DNA from: RQOF01 sp964461135
GTDB lineage: Bacteria; Calditrichota; Calditrichia; RBG-13-44-9
DNA length: 64,000 bases
NCBI GenBank assembly: GCA_964461135.1
Contig: CAYWTB010000012.1
Location: 25,292-89,291, forward strand
Direction: 5' to 3'
The notes beneath the pieces were generated by a model. The model had not been told where the DNA came from, did no database searches, and was given only the letters and a program-made list of their open reading frames with translations. This document shows, one piece after another, positions 46,290 to 55,468 of this stretch (its first letter is position 1; each line of letters opens with the position of its first letter). Made by a program: the position numbers and the translations under genes.

Positions 46290-46646
46290 TTAAAAAACAC
46301 TTTTGACAATTCCCGGAATATCAAGCAGATCTTCCTTAAGCACATAAGCACGGGCACCGGTATTTTTAGCAGCCTCCCGATATTCGGGATCATCGTATTG
46401 GGTCACAATGACAATTTTCGCCTGCGGGTGAGACTTGATAATCGCCTCGGTGGCAGTTAATCCATTAACGGGTTCCATGGCCACATCCATCAGAACCCAG
46501 TCGGGCTCTGTTTGATGGTACATTTTAATGGCCTCACCGCCATCTGAGCATTCACAGATTTTATCATTATTTGCCAGGTGTCTTTCCAACAATAATTTGA
46601 GGTGTAAGCGCATCTTGGGATTATCATCAACAATCATGACAGTCAT
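46290..46646 (-). CDS. Stand-alone response-regulator receiver domain
   Basis: 118 residues from the ATG at 46644-46646 (an in-frame GTG nine codons upstream is possible; neither has a good ribosome binding site). It consists of one receiver: MIVDDNPKMR acidic pocket, phosphorylation Asp in VLMDVAMEP, Thr in IVTQYDD and Lys in YVLKEDL. No output domain follows, although the sequence most resembles NarL-type receivers, so it may be a CheY-like relay or a regulator that lost its HTH. It lies 26 bases upstream of the beta-helix gene on the same strand and may share its mRNA. Confidence 0.88.
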   Translation of the reverse strand: MTVMIVDDNPKMRLHLKLLLERHLANNDKICECSDGGEAIKMYHQTEPDWVLMDVAMEPVNGLTATEAIIKSHPQAKIVIVTQYDDPEYREAAKNTGARAYVLKEDLLDIPGIVKSVF

Positions 46647-46971
46647 AAAGTGGGTATCCAGTATTGGTTTCACTGGTTTAAGTTTAAAGAATCTTGTCCA
46701 ATTTGTAAATAGAGCGGAATGCTCATTTTTAGGGGAGGATTGTGCTTAATTTTAAGAGTAGAAGTACTTAGTGGGAATGCTGCAAAACGGAGACGGGAGA
46801 CCGGATTTCATAGATCAATGATTAATGAACAATTATCAATTTTTTGACACAATTAATAGCTGATAGCTATAAGCGAGAGGATCAAATGTTAATATAATTA
46901 TTGATATACTCTTTGAAAAATATAAAGAATTAAAATCAGTGCTAAACTTTAAAATCCCCATTATCCGTGTT
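46647..46971. other. Non-coding gap between two regulator genes
   Basis: 325 AT-rich bases between the NarL-type gene and the stand-alone receiver gene, both on the minus strand. No terminator hairpin or ORF of note; it probably carries the promoter for the receiver plus beta-helix genes and is a plausible binding region for the adjacent regulators. Confidence 0.5.
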
Positions 46972-47625
46972 CTATAGATAGGCTTTATTCTCAAGAGCAA
47001 ACTGCAACAATTTATGATGTCCTTTTAATCCCAACTTTTGCGCAATATTATTGCGGTGGTTCTGCACAGTGCGAATGCTGAGATATAATTCGTCTGCCAT
47101 TTCTTTGCTGGTTTTATTTTGACCAATTAATTTAAGAATTTTCTTTTTTGAGTTTGTAAGATCTGCCAGACCGGGATTTGTGTGCACCAGTGAATGTATT
47201 TTTGTATTGCGCTCTAATAGTAGATTGGAGAGCTCCGGACAAATAAAATGATTCCCCTGTGAAACGGTTTTCAGACAATTTAACAGATCTTTCACCGCAT
47301 TATCCTTTAACAAATAACCCTTTACGCCTAAACTCATTGCTTCATTGAAATATTCTTCATCCTTATACATAGTCAGTATGATAAAATCGACTGAGAACTT
47401 CTTTCTCAGCGATTCCCGGACGACTTCCAATCCACTCATTCCCGGTATGGATATATCAATGCTTACAATATCAGGATTCAATTCTTCAATTTTTTCGATA
47501 AGTTCATTACCATCACCGCATTGATCTACAATTTGGTAAGTTGGATCCTGCTCGACGATTTTGATAATTCCCTGTCGAAAGATGGGATGATCATCGGCTA
47601 TTAGTATTTTGATTTTATCGGCCAT
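46972..47625 (-). CDS. NarL/LuxR-family response regulator
   Basis: 217 residues: receiver domain (1-120) with ILIADDHPIFRQG, phospho-Asp in VSIDISIPGMSG, Thr in IILTMYKDE and Lys in YLLKDNA; then a LuxR-type HTH (about 150-215) with LTNSKKKILKLIGQNKTSKEMADELYLS split across the helix-turn-helix, and SIRTVQNHRNNIAQKL as recognition helix. Its start overlaps the end of the upstream kinase gene by 11 bases, so the two form a cognate pair. Targets unknown; the beta-helix gene downstream is the obvious candidate. Confidence 0.94.
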   Translation of the reverse strand: MADKIKILIADDHPIFRQGIIKIVEQDPTYQIVDQCGDGNELIEKIEELNPDIVSIDISIPGMSGLEVVRESLRKKFSVDFIILTMYKDEEYFNEAMSLGVKGYLLKDNAVKDLLNCLKTVSQGNHFICPELSNLLLERNTKIHSLVHTNPGLADLTNSKKKILKLIGQNKTSKEMADELYLSIRTVQNHRNNIAQKLGLKGHHKLLQFALENKAYL

Positions 47626-50600
47626 AGATTATTTGCACCTCTTTTGAAATCGGTACACTAATGATAATTTCGGTACCTAAACCAGGTTTACTTGAAATAT
47701 GAAAGCTTCCTGAAATAATTCTGGTGCGTTCTTCCATATCTTTAAGTCCTATACCCTCCTTCATTGGGGTTCCGGTTTGAAACCCCCTCCCATTATCTTT
47801 AAGAATAGTCCGAATTTGATTTCCGGCTTTCTTTATGGTAACTGAGGATGAATTAGCTTCGGAGTGTTTAAGAATATTGTTCATAGCTTCTTGAATTATT
47901 CTATAAAAATGTATCTCAGATTTTTTTGGAAGTACATGATCGATATTTTCAATTTTAGTATCAAACTTGATATTTGTGGCACGGGACATTTTATTGATCA
48001 TGGATTCGATTGCTTTGGTGATTCCTAAACGATCCAGAAGATGGGGATGCAAATTATGTGAAATTTCGCGTACTTCATTGATCGATTCTTTTATGATTGA
48101 GCTTAGTTCATCCAATCCTTTTTCTAAATCATTTTTATTCTGTTTTAACTGCTGTAATTCGTTAGTGGCAATAAGAAGGTTTTGTCCCAGACTGTCGTGT
48201 AACTCTGAGGCAATTCGTTTTCTCTCGGCCTCCTGTGATTCAATCAGTTTATTGGAAAATTCTATTTGTTTTATTTTAGATTTTTGTAAATGACGTACCC
48301 GGTAAAAATGAGCCAAAAAGACTAGGCATAAGAGTAAAGTACCTACTATTATTCTAAACCACCAGGTCTGCCAGAAGGGAGGTGCGATGATGATTTTCAG
48401 CGAAGTAGCTTTTTCATTCCAGATACCATCACTATTGGATCCTTTAACCCTAAAAAAATAGGTTCCCGGATCCAAGTTTGTATAAGAAGCATAACGCCTT
48501 TTAAAATCAGTATGAATCCAGTCATTATCAAATCCCTCCATTTTATATGCGTACTTATTTTTGCTGGGAGCTGTGTAATCCAAGGCCGAAAACTCAAAAG
48601 AAAAAACATAATCATTGTAAGACAGATATAGTTCTACCACTTTTGAGATATGACCTTCCATATTTACTGTTTTATTAAATTTCTTAAAGGACGTTATAAC
48701 TATGGGAGGTATATAGTTATTGTCTTTAATGCTATCTGGGTTAAAGGTGATATACCCCTTAGGACAACCAAAATATAATTTTCCGTCCTGACTTTTATAA
48801 TAAGCACCGCCGGAAAATTCGTCACTGGGTAATCCGTCTTCAATACCGTAATTTTTAAAAGAATTGAAAGGTGTAAATTTGGATATTCCTTTATTGGTAC
48901 TGAACCATAAATTACCCCGCATGTCTTCTAAAATACCATAGATGTGTTGATTGGGTAGACCGTCACTTTCGAATAAATGATGAAATTTGCCGATTGTGGA
49001 TTCTTCTAAATTCATGTATGATAATCCACCGGAGGTTCCAATCCAAAGAATGGGCTTTCCGTTTGTATGTGACTCATATATTGAATTGACAATATTATCA
49101 CATAAACTGCGGGGATCCGAAGGATTGTGAATGTATCGAATGAATCTGTTATTTTTTGCATTGAATTGATTTAAGCCACCACCCCATCCTCCTATCCATA
49201 AAGTCCCCTTGCTGTCTTGAAAAAGTGAAAGGATGTAATCAGTGGAAATACTGTAGGGATCGCCAGGATCAAATTTATAATGGTCGAATTTTTTTGATTC
49301 TATTAAATATCTGTCCAAACCTTTATCTGAGGTCCCAATCCATAATGAACCCTGATTATCCAATAAAAGAGCTTCGATATAATTTGAGCTGATACTTTGA
49401 TCATCGGTGGGATCATGTTTAAAATGTTCAAATTTCCCGGATTTGGTCTCAAACCGGTTTACCCCTCCGCCAAAAGTTCCGATCCATAGATTACCGTATT
49501 CGTCAGCTGCTATCGCCTGAATATTATTATGACTGATACTAAATAAATTATTGGGATCATGTTGAGCATGCTGAAATTGTCCGGTTGACGGATCTAAACG
49601 GTTCAATCCATTCTCGGCAGTTCCTATCCATATATAACCTTTTTGATCATTAAAAAAACAGCGAACTAGGTTGCCGCTTAGGGAATGTTTATTATTTTTA
49701 GAATGGCTGTAGAGGGAAAATTTTTTTCTCTTTAAATTTAATTTATTTAAACCATTGGTGACTGTGCCAATCCACAGGATTCCGGATTTATCCTCATATA
49801 GTGCACTCAGATTATTGGAGCTTAAACCTTTCTCATTTCCGGCATCATATGTATAATGAATAAAACTGTTTTGAGAAGGAAGGTAACGATTGAGTCCGAT
49901 ATCCTGGGTAGCTATCCATAAGTTTCCGTGACCATCCTTAAAAATTGAACTAATATTATTGCTGCTGATGCTTCCATTATTGAGTGGATTATGCATAAAA
50001 CGGGTAAATTTTTTAGTATTCAAGTCAAACCGGTTTAAACCATTTTCCATGGTTCCAACCCAGATATTTCCCCTTTCATCGGATTTAATTGAAACTATTT
50101 TATTACCACTTAAACTATGGGGATCTTTTGGATCTGCAAGATAACAGATAAATTTCACTCCAGCTTGAAGACTTTCAGGATTGACACAGCATAAACCATC
50201 CCAGGTCCCGATCCATAAGATACCCTCATCATCTGTGAAAAGCGTTCGAATGAAGTTATTACTTAGACTGTAATCGTTTTGAGCATCGAATTTAAAGAAA
50301 TGAAATGAATTATCGATCGGATTATACAGGTTCAATCCGCCACCCCAGGTGGCAATCCACAGATTGCCGCTCTTATCTTGCCGAATAGCGGTAGGTCGGT
50401 AATTATTGATACTGTGCGGATTATTCTCATCCGGAAGAAATCTGCTGATTTTGCCGGAGCTTGGATTATATTTATTCAAACCCCTCCAGGTAGCGATCCA
50501 TAAATTGCCGGAACGGTCTTCAAATACATCCCAAATCCAATTATGTGAAATACTATTCGTGTCCAGGGGATTATGTTTAAATATTTCAAAGGTGTAGCCG

Positions 50601-50803
50601 TCATATTTATTTAATCCATCCTGAGTACCAAACCACAAAAATCCCTGTGAATCCTGAAAAATGCAATTTATGGTACTCTGGGATAAACCCTGCTCAACTG
50701 TAACGTGGTTAAAAAGATGATTATTTTCCTGGGAATAGGCAAAGGTGGTGGAAATCAGGCCAATAAAAACGATGTGCTGAAGAAATCGATATATTTTAGT
50801 CAT
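47615..50803 (-). CDS. Propeller sensor histidine kinase, NarX type
   Basis: 1062 residues: signal peptide, some fourteen Reg_prop repeats (periplasmic propellers, about 25-720; pattern GNLWIGTxxGGLNRY), a Y_Y_Y domain (YAYKMEGFDNDWIHTD, PGTYFFRVKGSNSDG), one membrane helix (WWFRIIVGTLLLCLVFLAHF), a coiled linker, then HisKA_3 with His869 in ASELHDSLGQ and an HATPase with EAMNNILKHSEA and DNGRGF. The sensory half is closely like that of the hybrid protein at 36.8-41.2 kb, but the transmitter belongs to a different family and signals to a separate regulator. Divergent from the metallo-hydrolase gene at 51.2 kb. Confidence 0.94.
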   Translation of the reverse strand: MTKIYRFLQHIVFIGLISTTFAYSQENNHLFNHVTVEQGLSQSTINCIFQDSQGFLWFGTQDGLNKYDGYTFEIFKHNPLDTNSISHNWIWDVFEDRSGNLWIATWRGLNKYNPSSGKISRFLPDENNPHSINNYRPTAIRQDKSGNLWIATWGGGLNLYNPIDNSFHFFKFDAQNDYSLSNNFIRTLFTDDEGILWIGTWDGLCCVNPESLQAGVKFICYLADPKDPHSLSGNKIVSIKSDERGNIWVGTMENGLNRFDLNTKKFTRFMHNPLNNGSISSNNISSIFKDGHGNLWIATQDIGLNRYLPSQNSFIHYTYDAGNEKGLSSNNLSALYEDKSGILWIGTVTNGLNKLNLKRKKFSLYSHSKNNKHSLSGNLVRCFFNDQKGYIWIGTAENGLNRLDPSTGQFQHAQHDPNNLFSISHNNIQAIAADEYGNLWIGTFGGGVNRFETKSGKFEHFKHDPTDDQSISSNYIEALLLDNQGSLWIGTSDKGLDRYLIESKKFDHYKFDPGDPYSISTDYILSLFQDSKGTLWIGGWGGGLNQFNAKNNRFIRYIHNPSDPRSLCDNIVNSIYESHTNGKPILWIGTSGGLSYMNLEESTIGKFHHLFESDGLPNQHIYGILEDMRGNLWFSTNKGISKFTPFNSFKNYGIEDGLPSDEFSGGAYYKSQDGKLYFGCPKGYITFNPDSIKDNNYIPPIVITSFKKFNKTVNMEGHISKVVELYLSYNDYVFSFEFSALDYTAPSKNKYAYKMEGFDNDWIHTDFKRRYASYTNLDPGTYFFRVKGSNSDGIWNEKATSLKIIIAPPFWQTWWFRIIVGTLLLCLVFLAHFYRVRHLQKSKIKQIEFSNKLIESQEAERKRIASELHDSLGQNLLIATNELQQLKQNKNDLEKGLDELSSIIKESINEVREISHNLHPHLLDRLGITKAIESMINKMSRATNIKFDTKIENIDHVLPKKSEIHFYRIIQEAMNNILKHSEANSSSVTIKKAGNQIRTILKDNGRGFQTGTPMKEGIGLKDMEERTRIISGSFHISSKPGLGTEIIISVPISKEVQIIYGR

Positions 50804-51156
50804 GGGATTATCATCCTTGAAACAAGATATTCTATTTGAATAAACCCATACTAGCTTAGATATAACTAAATCAGAAGTCTTGTCTGATATTACAAACTAT
50901 TTATTAATTTGTCAATTCAATCTTTAGTACCCACATTGACAGTAAAGATTTTTATTAAGAATATATCATTTTGCAAACAATAAATTTATCCAGCTGTTCT
51001 TTTGAATGGAGGAATTTGTTATTAGCCTTGTAAAAAACTTGTTTATGAAAATACTGCACCATTATATTTATAGTGGATCATAATTAAAAGTCCTTAATAA
51101 TGATTATAAAATTTAACAGGGATATTTATCTTATCAAGTTCTTAGAGGTATAAGAT
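50804..51156. other. Divergent intergenic region
   Basis: 353 AT-rich bases between the sensor kinase (minus) and the MBL-fold gene (plus). A consensus TTGACA at 50936-50941 on the plus strand has AT-rich candidates for a -10 element 17-19 bases on (around 50959-50966), but spacing is not decisive. No gene or hairpin seen. Confidence 0.4.
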
Positions 51157-52191
51157 ATGCACAGATATTTGATTCTACTTATTTTTATTTTTTTCATTTT
51201 TTCAAATTTAATTAGTGTACAATTGAGCGATAAAACTTTTGCTCAGAATTTCAAATCCCAACATTTCCATATCGAGAACGTCTCCGAAGGTGTTTATGCT
51301 GCTATTCATTCTATCGGAGGTCATGCCATATGTAATGCAGGCATAGTAGATCTTGGTGAAGAGACTCTGATATTTGATACATTTCTTTCTCCCTTGGCAG
51401 CAGAAGATCTGCTCAAGGCAGCCAGAAATTTAACCGAAAATCCGGTGAAGTTTGTAGTTAATAGCCACTACCATAATGACCATATCAGGGGAAACCAGGT
51501 TTTTTTGCCTGAGGCCCGAATTATCAGCACTCCGAAGACCAGGGAAATGATTAAAGAAAATGAACCCAAAACAATCGAAGAGGAAAAAGGTTATTCACAA
51601 AAAACACTTGAAGAGCTTAGAGAAAATTATAGTACGGAGCAAGATAGTGCCAAAAGTCTGGGTCTGTTGATGTGGATTGGTTATTATGAAGCAATAATAG
51701 AATCACACCCTATACTTCGGACAACTCTGCCGGATAGTACCTTCAACGATACATTGATTATTAAAGGCACTCAAAAAAAGGTTGTATTGATTTCTTTCAA
51801 AAACGGTCATACAGTTGATGATGTTGTTATGTACTTGCCTGAGGATAAAATTCTGTTTACAGGTGATCTGGTCTTTATTGGCATGCATCCCTATTTAGCA
51901 GACGGATCTCCCGATACCTTGCTTCAGATATTGGACACCTTGAAAAAATTTGATATCGAAAAGATAATACCGGGGCACGGTGATATCGGCGGATTAGACG
52001 ATATCGACAATATGATCCACTATATAAAAACTATGCAGAGCCAGGTAGAAAGCCTGATCGGGGATGGAAAATCACCAAAGGATTTATCGGAATCTGACAT
52101 AGCGGAACCATTCAATAAGTGGTGGTTTCCTCAATTTTTCCGGATAAATTTGGGATTTATCTATAAGACCGCCATCTCTGATACAAATTGA
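51157..52191 (+). CDS. Exported metallo-beta-lactamase-fold hydrolase
   Basis: 344 residues with an N-terminal signal peptide (LILLIFIFFIFSNLISVQ), so periplasmic or secreted. The MBL zinc motif is NSHYHNDHIRGN, followed by the later ligands FTGDLVF (Asp) and IIPGHGDIGG (His), i.e. a complete binuclear site. Such proteins include lactonases, beta-lactamases and diverse esterases; nothing here specifies the substrate. The insert of about 60 charged residues between the first and second ligand sets (ENEPKTIEEEKGYSQKTLEE) is longer than in classical beta-lactamases. GAGG ribosome binding site 10 bases before ATG. Confidence 0.88.
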   Translation: MHRYLILLIFIFFIFSNLISVQLSDKTFAQNFKSQHFHIENVSEGVYAAIHSIGGHAICNAGIVDLGEETLIFDTFLSPLAAEDLLKAARNLTENPVKFVVNSHYHNDHIRGNQVFLPEARIISTPKTREMIKENEPKTIEEEKGYSQKTLEELRENYSTEQDSAKSLGLLMWIGYYEAIIESHPILRTTLPDSTFNDTLIIKGTQKKVVLISFKNGHTVDDVVMYLPEDKILFTGDLVFIGMHPYLADGSPDTLLQILDTLKKFDIEKIIPGHGDIGGLDDIDNMIHYIKTMQSQVESLIGDGKSPKDLSESDIAEPFNKWWFPQFFRINLGFIYKTAISDTN

Positions 52192-52264
52192 TTAAATTCA
52201 ATTTATAATGTATAAATGAATATCAGGATAGGAAAATCCATAACCACCTATGGGAAAGGAAAAT

Positions 52265-52345
52265 ATGTATAAGGTTCTGGCAGTCGATGATGAACAAACC
52301 AGACTGAATTTAATCATTCGAACCCCGCGAATTAACAATTTGTAA
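52265..52345 (+). pseudogene. Response-regulator receiver stub
   Basis: A 26-codon ORF, MYKVLAVDDEQTRLNLIIRT followed by PRINNL and TAA, preceded by a good AAAGGA ribosome binding site. The first 20 residues are the canonical beginning of a receiver domain (beta1 strand plus the DDE acidic pocket); homology stops abruptly at about 52324. This looks like a gene truncated by a deletion or rearrangement. The rest of the gap (52346-52460) is pyrimidine-rich and empty. Confidence 0.6.
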
Positions 52346-52460
52346 CCGCCAGATGAATTTCTGCTTTCAGCTTTATCCTTTTTCCTGTCCCCTGGCCAGA
52401 CAGGTTTTTATCTTTTATCTTATTCGTAATCCTGACCTCAGATGGAGCTGCAAAATGTAG

Positions 52461-53444
52461 CTATTGGAGCGCCAAATCTGGACGACTGTTTTTCAAGGTT
52501 TCCACATCTTCACGGGTCATGGTAAATCTTACCGATACCTGATTGCCATGGCTGTCCACCCGAATCTTGTTTAAAACATCCACAGCTTTGCGTTCCTGGC
52601 TTACCGCCAGTTTTGCAGTGGCAATCCAGCCCTTTATTGCCTCTTTAAATAACTTTGCCGTTTCATGGTTACTAAACATGGCAGCGCCGGAAAATTTTAT
52701 GTCCTGTTCTATTTTCATGGAGAAATTTACATCCTCCATGGATTTTAATCCTTCAAAACGTTTTCCTTCCCAATGACGCTGGATGGTGCTCATCATTTTA
52801 TGCATAAAAGTCCGGACATCGACCGATAACCATCCCTGGCTTTTATATCTCAGGCTACGGACACGATCCAATGTCCGCGGAGTGATTTTTGAGCTCTTAG
52901 AAGAATAATTATCCAGCCATTTCTCGACCAAATCCCGGTTTCCGCCTATAAGCTGATTGCTGTCCGCAAAGCAGACGCTCATTTCATTATCATCAAGGTC
53001 ATAAATCGTAAAATTCTGATATGATTCCTGGCTGAGAGTTTCATTTTCTTCATGTCCTCTGATATAATTTATGATATTTTCTGGTTGATAACTTCCGTTG
53101 ATAACTGCCAGTATTCCCTCCGGGCCGCCTTCTTTTTCCGGAAGGAAACAGAAATAGATTTCATGAATATCCCGGCGGATGTCCAGGCCGGTAGCATCCA
53201 TAAACTCCTGGTACTCATCTGAATAGAAATGCTTTTTACCAATATGGTCTTCAAAAATGGAGAAGAAAGGGCTGTCTTTCAGGGATTGAATGTTTACGTA
53301 CCCAATGGCAGGTGCAGACTCGGGGAGCAGGGCAATTTGTCCCCACATTTTGCGGGAAAGTGGCTCAGGCTGCTCACGGGTACATTGCCAGCCGGCTGCG
53401 GTAATAAAAGCAAACAAAACAAATAGTACAATAATTTTTTTCAT
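52461..53444 (-). CDS. Uncharacterised lipoprotein of the ABC-exporter operon
   Basis: 327 residues. MKKIIVLFVLFAFITAAGWQC is a lipoprotein signal with the lipidated Cys at position 21. The rest looks like two repeats of a mixed alpha/beta fold (PAIGYVNIQSLKDSPFF..., QGWLSVDVRTFMHKMMS...), reminiscent of DUF3352-type proteins, but I do not recognise it with certainty. An AGGAGC ribosome binding site supports the ATG. It lies nine bases after the ABC permease gene and is probably co-transcribed, suggesting a role at the outer or inner membrane linked to that transporter. Confidence 0.75.
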   Translation of the reverse strand: MKKIIVLFVLFAFITAAGWQCTREQPEPLSRKMWGQIALLPESAPAIGYVNIQSLKDSPFFSIFEDHIGKKHFYSDEYQEFMDATGLDIRRDIHEIYFCFLPEKEGGPEGILAVINGSYQPENIINYIRGHEENETLSQESYQNFTIYDLDDNEMSVCFADSNQLIGGNRDLVEKWLDNYSSKSSKITPRTLDRVRSLRYKSQGWLSVDVRTFMHKMMSTIQRHWEGKRFEGLKSMEDVNFSMKIEQDIKFSGAAMFSNHETAKLFKEAIKGWIATAKLAVSQERKAVDVLNKIRVDSHGNQVSVRFTMTREDVETLKNSRPDLALQ

Positions 53445-53453
53445 GGTAAGCTC

Positions 53454-54275
53454 CTAAAAGTTTTTGCGTGAAAATAGAAATGTTGATATTATATACATAA
53501 TTACTCCAAAAAAGAGGGAGGTCCATAACGGTAGCCATGATGAGACCGGAGATCCCTGCACCAGTAAACGCGTAATATTTCCCAATTCCGAAGTTTTTGG
53601 GGAAAAATGGTATAATGCATCCAATAGATATCCATAAAATTTCCCGGACAGCAGGGCATAGATCTTGTCCCGCTCCAGCAAAAGAGGACTGAAGAAAAGA
53701 ATCAGGTAAGTGATCATAAGGGAAAATGCTCCACTGCCGGTGACTATTCCCAGGAAGGTCATCAGAGAATACAGAATGGCAAATGTGATGATTATCATGA
53801 TGCCGGCCAGCAAAAAACCCCCACTCCAGATCCCGGTTTTAAATGACAAAATTAGCCAGCTGAAAATAATCAGATATATAACATTGAAGGAGACAATGGA
53901 AACGGCCCCCAGAAACCGTCCCGATAGAATTTGAATGCGGTTCAGGGGCTTTGACAGTATCAGATCTATGGTACCGGGTTGCAGGAAACTGGGAATCAGT
54001 CCGCTGGTGGCAAAAAGTGACATGAATAATCCCCCGGTGAAAAGGAACACGGCTACTGCGCTCTCTATACCAATAATCAGCTTATTAATATTGACCAACT
54101 CGGGGGTTTCCTTTCCGAAAATTGAGACTGACGATTTTAACCCGTCCACAATATCCAGATTCAGGGCAAAAATAAACAACAGGCATACAAGTGTGGATAT
54201 TCCAAAGAAAGCAATAAACGTTTTTTTTGCAAATGACTCACGGAATGTCAGTTGTACAATAGCAAGAATTTTCAC
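53454..54275 (-). CDS. ABC-2 type transporter permease
   Basis: 273 residues from a GTG at 54273-54275, one base after the ATPase stop and with AAAGG nine bases upstream; longer in-frame TTG starts would overlap the ATPase. Six hydrophobic segments (for example TFIAFFGISTLVCLLFIFAL, VSFNVIYLIIFSWLILSF) and the PGTIDLILSKPLNRIQILSGRF loop are typical of ABC-2 permeases of the NatB/CcmB-like kind. It forms an exporter with the adjacent ATPase. Substrate unknown. Confidence 0.88.
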   Translation of the reverse strand: MKILAIVQLTFRESFAKKTFIAFFGISTLVCLLFIFALNLDIVDGLKSSVSIFGKETPELVNINKLIIGIESAVAVFLFTGGLFMSLFATSGLIPSFLQPGTIDLILSKPLNRIQILSGRFLGAVSIVSFNVIYLIIFSWLILSFKTGIWSGGFLLAGIMIIITFAILYSLMTFLGIVTGSGAFSLMITYLILFFSPLLLERDKIYALLSGKFYGYLLDALYHFSPKTSELGNITRLLVQGSPVSSWLPLWTSLFFGVIMYIISTFLFSRKNF

Positions 54276-54276
54276 T

Positions 54277-55194
54277 TCAGTTACCTTTCTCTTCTTCCAG
54301 AATTTCAATAAAAAAATCTTCCAGTGATATTTTATAGGGAATCACCGCCCGGATAATAATCCGCTGCTCTCTTAAAGTATCGATCAGTTTATTTAAATGA
54401 TGGTCATCATTCACCGATATTACATAGACATCCTGTTGTCTGCGGACAGCGATATTCAATTTTTCACAGATGGGAAAAATCAGCTTCTCCCCGTTCTGTA
54501 AATTTAATTGATAGGTATCTTTTACGGAGATAAACTGCTGAACGTCTCCTTTACGTATGAGCCGGCCGTTTTTTAAGATGGCAATTTCATCAGAGACCCG
54601 CTCTACTTCCGATAGTAGATGACTGTTCAGAAAGATGGTTTTTCCGTTATTCCTTAAATCAATAAGAATGTCTCGTACTTCACGGCGTCCAACCGGATCT
54701 ATGTCATCTGTAGGTTCATCCAGAAAAAGCAGTTCCGGGTCATTTATCATTGCCTGGGCGATAGCCAGCCTCTGAAGCATTCCCTTCGAATATTTCCGGA
54801 TTTTTACGTGTTCCCAGTCAGCCAATTTCACCAGCTGCAGCAAGCCGGGAATGCGTTCAAGCAACAGTGTTTTTTTAAGTCCATTCATTTTTCCAAAGTA
54901 GTAGAGCACCTGATGGGCATTTAAGAAATCGGGAAAACGCTGGTTCTCAGCCAGATACCCCAGGTTCGCATGAGATTTATAATTGCCGATACTGGTACCC
55001 AGTAAAGTGGCATTTCCACGGGTGGGATGGCAGATTCCCAGTAATAATTTAATCAGGGTAGTTTTACCGGCACCGTTGGGACCCAGAAGGCTGAATATCT
55101 GGCCCTTATTTACCTGCAGAGAAAGATCTTCCAGAGCTTTAACTTTTCCATTGGAGTAATATTTGGTCAGATTTGATGTTTCAATTGCAAACAC
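54277..55194 (-). CDS. ABC transporter ATP-binding protein
   Basis: 305 residues: Walker A GPNGAGKTT, Q-loop region LGYLAENQRFPDFL, signature YSKGMLQRLAIAQAM, Walker B LLFLDEPTDDIDP, and switch His in FLNSHLL. The C-terminal ~80 residues form the extra domain common in ABC-2 exporters. Starts with GTG (55192-55194), supported by AAGGAC eight bases upstream. First gene of an operon ATPase-permease-lipoprotein, divergent from the Mur ligase-like gene. Confidence 0.94.
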   Translation of the reverse strand: MFAIETSNLTKYYSNGKVKALEDLSLQVNKGQIFSLLGPNGAGKTTLIKLLLGICHPTRGNATLLGTSIGNYKSHANLGYLAENQRFPDFLNAHQVLYYFGKMNGLKKTLLLERIPGLLQLVKLADWEHVKIRKYSKGMLQRLAIAQAMINDPELLFLDEPTDDIDPVGRREVRDILIDLRNNGKTIFLNSHLLSEVERVSDEIAILKNGRLIRKGDVQQFISVKDTYQLNLQNGEKLIFPICEKLNIAVRRQQDVYVISVNDDHHLNKLIDTLREQRIIIRAVIPYKISLEDFFIEILEEEKGN

Positions 55195-55468
55195 TTGAAG
55201 TCCTTATTTTAATTTTTAGTCATACGATTTCCCGCAAGCTTTGTTACTAAAAGTAATTTATCGAAACTTTTAAATGAATGATACGATAAAAGTGACACAA
55301 AAATGGTTGGTATTTTTAAAGAATTCCGATAAATGAATTAAAAAAAATATCAATTTAGACCGATAATCTCTAAAGGTGGTCAGATTTTTCTTCCGATTGT
55401 GGTGGAAATAGAGCAGGATTATTGTTAAATTTTCATATTCCGGTAATGCTGTAGGCAGAAAATTAGAC

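Noticed and set aside
52310..52335. TTCGAA-containing stretch resembling a tRNA T-loop on the minus strand
   Set aside because: Flanking bases do not form a T-stem, and there is no acceptor or anticodon arm; no tRNA was found in any gap.
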